Origin: Pseudalkalibacillus hwajinpoensis
Lineage (GTDB): Bacteria; Bacillota; Bacilli; Bacillales; Guptibacillaceae
Direction of reading: 5' to 3'
Assembly (NCBI RefSeq): GCF_015234585.1
Contig: NZ_JADFCM010000008.1
Coordinates: 1,550,001-1,614,000, forward strand
Length of the DNA: 64,000 nucleotides
The translations under genes were made by a program, and so were the position numbers. This document shows positions 63,252 to 64,000 of this stretch, in pieces; within the stretch, counting starts at the first letter, position 1; the number at the start of each line of letters is the position of its first letter. The notes under the pieces were generated by a model, which was not told where the DNA came from, did not search any database, and saw only the letters and a program-made list of their open reading frames with translations.

Positions 63252-64000
63252 TTATACGATGAGCCAGCCACCGTCGACTAATAGATCAGATCCAGTCATA
63301 TAACTCGCTTCAGGTGAAGCAGCAAATGAAATAACGTTTGCAATTTCTTCAGCCTGTCCCACTCGATTCAAAGCGGTATTTCGCTTAATTGACGCCTCAA
63401 ACCTTTCATTCTTCAAACCGTCTTCTGTTAACGGAGTTTCAACAAATCCAGGGGAAACTGAATTCACTCGAATGTATGGGGAAAGTTCTACCGCCAGTGC
63501 TCTTGTAAAATTAATAACGGCTGCTTTCGCTGCACTATAATGAGGAATTTGTGCACCAGCCTTATGCCCTGATAACGAGGCTACGTTCACGATAGAGAAA
63601 TCTACCATTTCTTCCTCTTTCTTTGCGGTTTCTAGCATTAATTTCCCCAGCGCCTTCGAAACGAGAAAAACACTTTTTAAATTCACATTTTGTGCATGAT
63701 CCCAATTTTCTTCCGTCATTTCAAGAATGGGGGAACCTTGAGACCCTCCAGCATTATTAATTAATACATGAAGAGTTTCAGTACTTTCTTTAACGAATGT
63801 TGTTAGGTGATCAATTTGTTCCTGCTTTGTTACGTCAGCTACAAAAGTAAGAACTTTTCCTTCAAGTTCTTTAAGCTCGTTAGCCGTTTGCAACAGCTTA
63901 GCCTCTGTACGGCCAACAAGAATAACCGTTCCTCCTTCACTCGCTATCCGCTTTGCAGTCATGGCACCGATTCCGCTGCCACCCCCGGTTATCACTGCCG
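63252..64000 (-). CDS. Short-chain dehydrogenase/reductase, 5' end beyond window
   Basis: NAD(P)-dependent SDR. Cofactor loop ITGGGSGIGAMTAKR, NNAG, catalytic Ser in NVASLSGHKAG with YSAAK (Tyr-x-x-x-Lys), and the C-terminal YMTGSDLLVDGGWLIV. The frame continues through the right edge (residues before ITGGG lie outside); the GTG at 63995 is an internal valine. It likely oxidises a 3-hydroxyacyl-CoA or an alcohol in the same pathway. Confidence 0.92.
   Translation of the reverse strand, partial: AVITGGGSGIGAMTAKRIASEGGTVILVGRTEAKLLQTANELKELEGKVLTFVADVTKQEQIDHLTTFVKESTETLHVLINNAGGSQGSPILEMTEENWDHAQNVNLKSVFLVSKALGKLMLETAKKEEEMVDFSIVNVASLSGHKAGAQIPHYSAAKAAVINFTRALAVELSPYIRVNSVSPGFVETPLTEDGLKNERFEASIKRNTALNRVGQAEEIANVISFAASPEASYMTGSDLLVDGGWLIV

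Overview
The window reads as chromosome of an AT-rich, endospore-forming, Gram-positive Bacillaceae member. The evidence is AGGAGG-type ribosome binding sites, a SAM-I (S-box) riboswitch, parE-parC, a BirA-like box before bioY, lipoproteins with Bacillus-type lipoboxes, a spore-appendage (Ena/DUF3992) gene and LexA/DinR-type boxes. Genus cannot be fixed from the sequence alone. I see no rRNA, tRNA, CRISPR array, prophage or complete insertion sequence. The only mobile-element trace is a decayed LAGLIDADG endonuclease gene.

Left part (1-13 kb): the 3' part of a sugar-type ABC substrate-binding protein; an L-lactate permease preceded by two CRP/FNR-type palindromes; a small orphan gene; a CPBP-type membrane protease gene cut by one in-frame TGA; rlmN; a spore-appendage pair; a secreted cyclic-nucleotide phosphodiesterase/nucleotidase; a DUF3895-like protein; a SAM-riboswitch-controlled homocysteine methyltransferase; and murB.

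13.3-18.2 kb is a probable metal (copper) response island: a His/Met-rich YdhK-type lipoprotein, a BNR-repeat lipoprotein, a Cys-rich four-helix copper-binding protein, and a histidine kinase with its OmpR-type regulator. 19.0-24.4 kb is a compact operon: RpiR-type regulator, YjiH-type membrane protein, M20 deacylase, GNAT acyltransferase and an enolase-superfamily N-acylamino acid racemase. Together these match the N-succinyl route that converts D-amino acids to L-amino acids. A second YjiH gene lies alone at 50.5 kb. Directly after the operon come a duplicated promoter-like module with GAAC-N4-GTTC dyads and the broken homing endonuclease.

25.6-55 kb is mostly core or scattered accessory genes: patB, YdjM-type and TVP38-type membrane proteins, parE-parC with a LexA-like box, bioY, a Ca2+/cation exchanger, a PD-(D/E)XK-XPD helicase fusion co-transcribed with a P450, an M29 aminopeptidase, a SIMPL protein, a CoA-binding protein, an MFS exporter with a possible leader peptide, a cold-shock protein with an unusual leader, a double-GNAT protein next to a possible Cys-His hydrolase, an oxidoreductase and a ketopantoate-reductase-like protein.

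The right end (55.0-64 kb) is one long minus-strand catabolic operon running SDR, enoyl-CoA hydratase, LivH, LivM, LivG, LivF, Liv-type binding protein, acyl-CoA synthetase and phosphotriesterase-like lactonase. This is a full route for importing an organic acid or lactone, activating it with CoA and feeding it into beta-oxidation-like steps. The SDR runs off the right edge.
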